From NCBI RefSeq assembly GCF_036641015.1, contig NZ_JAVWFO010000004.1:1-64000 (forward strand): a DNA stretch of 64,000 nt, in the 5' to 3' direction. Under the pieces are notes generated by a model that did not search any database, was not told the origin of the DNA, and was given only the letters and a program-made list of their open reading frames with translations. The DNA is from Anaerorhabdus sp036641015. Lineage in GTDB: Bacteria > Bacillota_I > Bacilli_A > Erysipelotrichales > Erysipelotrichaceae. The position numbers were made by a program, and so were the translations under genes. The first letter of the stretch is position 1. The number at the start of each line of letters is the position of its first letter. This document shows positions 61,270 through 64,000 of the stretch, piece after piece.

Positions 61270-64000
61270 CTAGTCAGCTAATTTCTTAACTAATTCAGCG
61301 TAACGTTTTTGAGCATCAGCTAATGTCTTATCGAACATCTTTTGAGCAACTTCTCCACCTTTTAACTTAGTTAATTGGTTGTAACGAGTTTCGTTTAATA
61401 AGAAGTCTTGGAATTTATCCCATTGAGGTTCTTTAGAGTCAATAGTTAATGGTTTTTCATTACGTGGGTCAAAACGATATAGAGCTAAGTATCCGCATTC
61501 AACTGCTTTAGCTTGAGTTCTTTGGTGATTTGATAATCCACCTTTAATACCGTGTTCAACACATGGTGAGTAAGCAATAATTAGTGATGGTCCTTTATAG
61601 CTTTCAGCTTCTTTGATTGCTTTTAATGTTTGGTTCTTGTCAGCACCCATAGCAATTTGAGCTACGTATACATGACCATAAGCCATAGCAATTTGTCCTA
61701 AGTCTTTCTTAGCTGTTGGTTTACCACCAGCTGCGAACTTAGCAATAGAAGCTGCTTGAGAAGCCTTAGAAGATTGTCCACCAGTATTTGAATAAACTTC
61801 TGTATCAAGTACTAATACATTAACATTTAAGTCATTAGCAAGTACATGGTCTAATCCACCGTAACCGATGTCATAAGCCCATCCATCTCCACCAACGATC
61901 CATACTGATTTACCAATAAGGTCTCTTTCAAGTTTAAGAAGTTCTTTAACTTCTTTACATTTACTAGCTTTAACACCAGCGATTAGTTCGTTTTTAACAG
62001 CACGTTGTGCATCACGATCACCCTCAGCTGCGATGTATGTTTCGAATGCTTTCTTCAATGGAGCTTCAACTTTATCTAAGTTAGATTCCATTAGTTCAAG
62101 AATTCTAGATTCTTTAACGTTTTGAGCGATAGCCATACCGAATCCATATTCAGCATTGTCTTCAAATAAACTATTTCCCCAAGCAACACCTTCACCGTTT
62201 TTGTCATTAACAAATGGAGAAGATGGAGTAGATGAACAGTAAATCATTGAACATCCAGTAGCATTAGCTACTAGCATATCACGTCCAAATAATTGAGATA
62301 CAAGTTTGTAATATGGAGTTTCTCCACATCCAGGACAAGCTCCAGAAACTTCAAAGTAAGGTCTTAAGAATTGAGAACCCTTAACTGTTGTAGTTGGGAA
62401 GTATTGACTCTTGTATTCAACTTCATTGTATAGGTAATCTGCAAGTGGTTCTTGATCAAGTTTAGCGTTAACATCCACCATAGTAAGAGCTTTATTACCA
62501 GCCTTACCTGGACATTCAGTTACACATAGTCCACAACCAACACAGTTTGCAGGAGATACTTGTACACGGTATTGCATCTTATCAAGATCTTTACCCATTG
62601 CAGGAATTGTCTTGAAAGGCATTGGTGCATCTTTAACTTCTTCATCATTTAAGATAAATGTACGGATTGTTCCATGAGGACAAACATAACTACAGAAACC
62701 ACATTGGATACAGTTATTTGGATCCCATGTAGGAACTTGAGTAGCAATTGTACGTTTTTCTTTTAATGAAACGTTGTTACGGATAGATCCATCAAGTAAG
62801 TTGTATTTAGTAAATGCACTTACTGGTAAGTCATATCCACCTAATGCGTTGATAGCAGATACATGTTCGTCAAAATATTTGTCTTTTGTATTTACTTTCT
62901 TATCAACAACTTTAAGGTTAACCCATTCTTTCTTAACTGGAATTTCAACTAATCCGTCTTTACCAGCATCGATAGCTTTGTAGTTTAATTTAACAACTTC
63001 ATCACCCTTTTTAGAGTAAGATTTCTTAGCAGCAGTCTTCATATAATCAACAGCTTCTGCATAAGGCATAATTTGTTCATTAAGAGCAAAGAATGCAGAT
63101 TGTAGAATTGTATTTGTACGACGACCCATACCAATTTCCATAGCAATCTTAGTTGCATCAATAATATAGAATTTAGCTTTCTTTTCAGCTAAGTCTCTTA
63201 ACATACGGTTAGGTAAATGTTTTTCAAGTTCATCTGGTGAGAATGTTGTATTTAATAGGAATGTTCCACCTTTTTTAAGGCTTCTAACCATGTCATATTT
63301 GAATACATAAGCATCTAATGAACAAGAAACAAAGTCAGCATTGTTTACATAATATGTAGAACGGATTGGAGTAGGACCGAATCTTAAGTGAGAACGTGTA
63401 ACTCCTCCAGCTTTCTTTGAATCATATGCAAAGTATGCTTGAGCGTATTGGTCAGTGTTATCCCCAATAATCTTGATTGCATTCTTATTTGCAGAAACAG
63501 TACCATCTGATCCTAAACCATAGAATAAACATGAAGTATAATCAGGTTTGATTGATAATGTAGCTGGTTTTAATGATAATTTAGTAACATCATCTTCGAT
63601 ACCGATTGTGAATTCATCTTTTGATTTTGGTTTCTTTAAATCATCATATACAGCTTTGATATGACTTGGGTTAGTATCTTTAGATCCCATACCATAACGT
63701 CCACCAGTAATGATAATTTTCTTATTATCCTTAAGAGCATTAAGAACATCTAAGTATAATGGTTCACGAGAACCCATTTCTTTAGTACGGTCTAATACAG
63801 CAATTTTCTTAACTGTCTTAGGAAGTACTTTAGTTAAATAGTTACTAGCAAAAGGACGGTATAAATGTACTTTAACTAAACCTACTTTTTCGCCTTTTTC
63901 TAATAAAGCATCAATTGTTTCTTTAATTGTTTCAGTAACTGAACCCATAGCAATAATAACGCGGTCTGCATTCTTAGCACCATAATATGTGAAAGGAGCA
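61270..64000 (-). CDS. nifJ: Pyruvate:ferredoxin (flavodoxin) oxidoreductase, 5' end outside window
   Basis: PFOR oxidises pyruvate to acetyl-CoA and CO2, reducing ferredoxin, the key anaerobic step from pyruvate. The window shows the last ~909 of about 1170 residues; the frame is open to position 64000. Visible parts are domain II (MGSVTETIKET, KVGLVKVHLYRPF), domain III (GLGSDGTVSANKN), the ferredoxin domain with CIQCGFCSYVCP and CVGCGLCVTECP, and the CPGCGETPY cysteines of the proximal cluster. The TDP-binding GDGWAYDIGYGGLDHV precedes a C-terminal cysteine in YSPCVEHGI. The final extension expected for a Desulfovibrio-type enzyme is short. Confidence 0.96.
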   Translation of the reverse strand, partial: APFTYYGAKNADRVIIAMGSVTETIKETIDALLEKGEKVGLVKVHLYRPFASNYLTKVLPKTVKKIAVLDRTKEMGSREPLYLDVLNALKDNKKIIITGGRYGMGSKDTNPSHIKAVYDDLKKPKSKDEFTIGIEDDVTKLSLKPATLSIKPDYTSCLFYGLGSDGTVSANKNAIKIIGDNTDQYAQAYFAYDSKKAGGVTRSHLRFGPTPIRSTYYVNNADFVSCSLDAYVFKYDMVRSLKKGGTFLLNTTFSPDELEKHLPNRMLRDLAEKKAKFYIIDATKIAMEIGMGRRTNTILQSAFFALNEQIMPYAEAVDYMKTAAKKSYSKKGDEVVKLNYKAIDAGKDGLVEIPVKKEWVNLKVVDKKVNTKDKYFDEHVSAINALGGYDLPVSAFTKYNLLDGSIRNNVSLKEKRTIATQVPTWDPNNCIQCGFCSYVCPHGTIRTFILNDEEVKDAPMPFKTIPAMGKDLDKMQYRVQVSPANCVGCGLCVTECPGKAGNKALTMVDVNAKLDQEPLADYLYNEVEYKSQYFPTTTVKGSQFLRPYFEVSGACPGCGETPYYKLVSQLFGRDMLVANATGCSMIYCSSTPSSPFVNDKNGEGVAWGNSLFEDNAEYGFGMAIAQNVKESRILELMESNLDKVEAPLKKAFETYIAAEGDRDAQRAVKNELIAGVKASKCKEVKELLKLERDLIGKSVWIVGGDGWAYDIGYGGLDHVLANDLNVNVLVLDTEVYSNTGGQSSKASQAASIAKFAAGGKPTAKKDLGQIAMAYGHVYVAQIAMGADKNQTLKAIKEAESYKGPSLIIAYSPCVEHGIKGGLSNHQRTQAKAVECGYLALYRFDPRNEKPLTIDSKEPQWDKFQDFLLNETRYNQLTKLKGGEVAQKMFDKTLADAQKRYAELVKKLAD

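Noticed and set aside
1..64000. CRISPR arrays, insertion sequences, tRNA or rRNA genes
   Set aside because: No repeat-spacer pattern, transposase frame with terminal repeats, or recognisable structural RNA gene was seen.

Overview
The window is AT-rich, gene-dense chromosomal DNA from an anaerobic, low-GC Gram-positive bacterium (Bacillota). Strong Shine-Dalgarno sites, a methionine T-box leader, the PrkC/PrpC signalling pair, a SufCDSUB cluster, pyruvate:ferredoxin oxidoreductase and a divergent FtsA all fit. The class Erysipelotrichia is my best guess from overall gene flavour. No rRNA is present, so this placement is an inference. Nearly all genes lie on the minus strand. The plus-strand exceptions are a FemAB-like gene, rpmB and a block of four genes at 44.6-48.0 kb.

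Layout by region. 1-7.1 kb: rpsU (partial), deoC, murE, mtaB, rsmE, a uracil permease behind a candidate attenuator, and a CNNM/CorC transporter behind a long structured leader. 7.4-14.3 kb: two large cyclic-di-GMP enzymes around an XRE regulator. 14.4-17.3 kb: the T-box-controlled metNIQ methionine importer. 17.3-20.2 kb: a PHP phosphoesterase, a FemAB-like ligase, an unlisted 59-residue membrane protein and a GNAT-like protein. 20.2-32 kb: a housekeeping stretch with ftsA-ftsZ, rpmB, and priA-rsmB-rlmN-prpC-prkC-rsgA-rpe-thiN; def and fmt, often found between priA and rsmB, are not there.

32-38.4 kb holds two paralogous M56-protease/BlaI-repressor operons. Each promoter carries a pair of operator copies exactly 33 bp apart. 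38.4-44.4 kb has a DUF1275 membrane protein, 5-formyl-THF cyclo-ligase and sufCDSUB. 44.6-48.0 kb (plus strand) has two PrsA-like foldases, a DUF362 ferredoxin-like protein and a HIT hydrolase. 48.0-52.7 kb is a tight cluster: a YbhN-type membrane protein, a glycosyltransferase fused to a complete RecX-like domain, YhaM nuclease and a YwqE/CpsB-type phosphatase. 53-56.6 kb is an ascorbate-type PTS with a SIS protein and a GntR regulator with visible operators. 56.7-64 kb has an orphan prepilin, a second glycosyltransferase, a GGDEF-EAL gene broken by a 4-bp tandem duplication, a small unknown protein and the large C-terminal part of pyruvate:ferredoxin oxidoreductase.

The most unusual items are the glycosyltransferase-RecX fusion, the twin M56/BlaI operons with conserved operator geometry, the FtsA with eroded nucleotide-binding motifs, the GATA-duplication frameshift in the third c-di-GMP gene, the two uncharacterised leader RNAs, and the promoter that predicts a leaderless mRNA for the YbhN-type gene. 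I see no CRISPR array, transposase, tRNA or rRNA.
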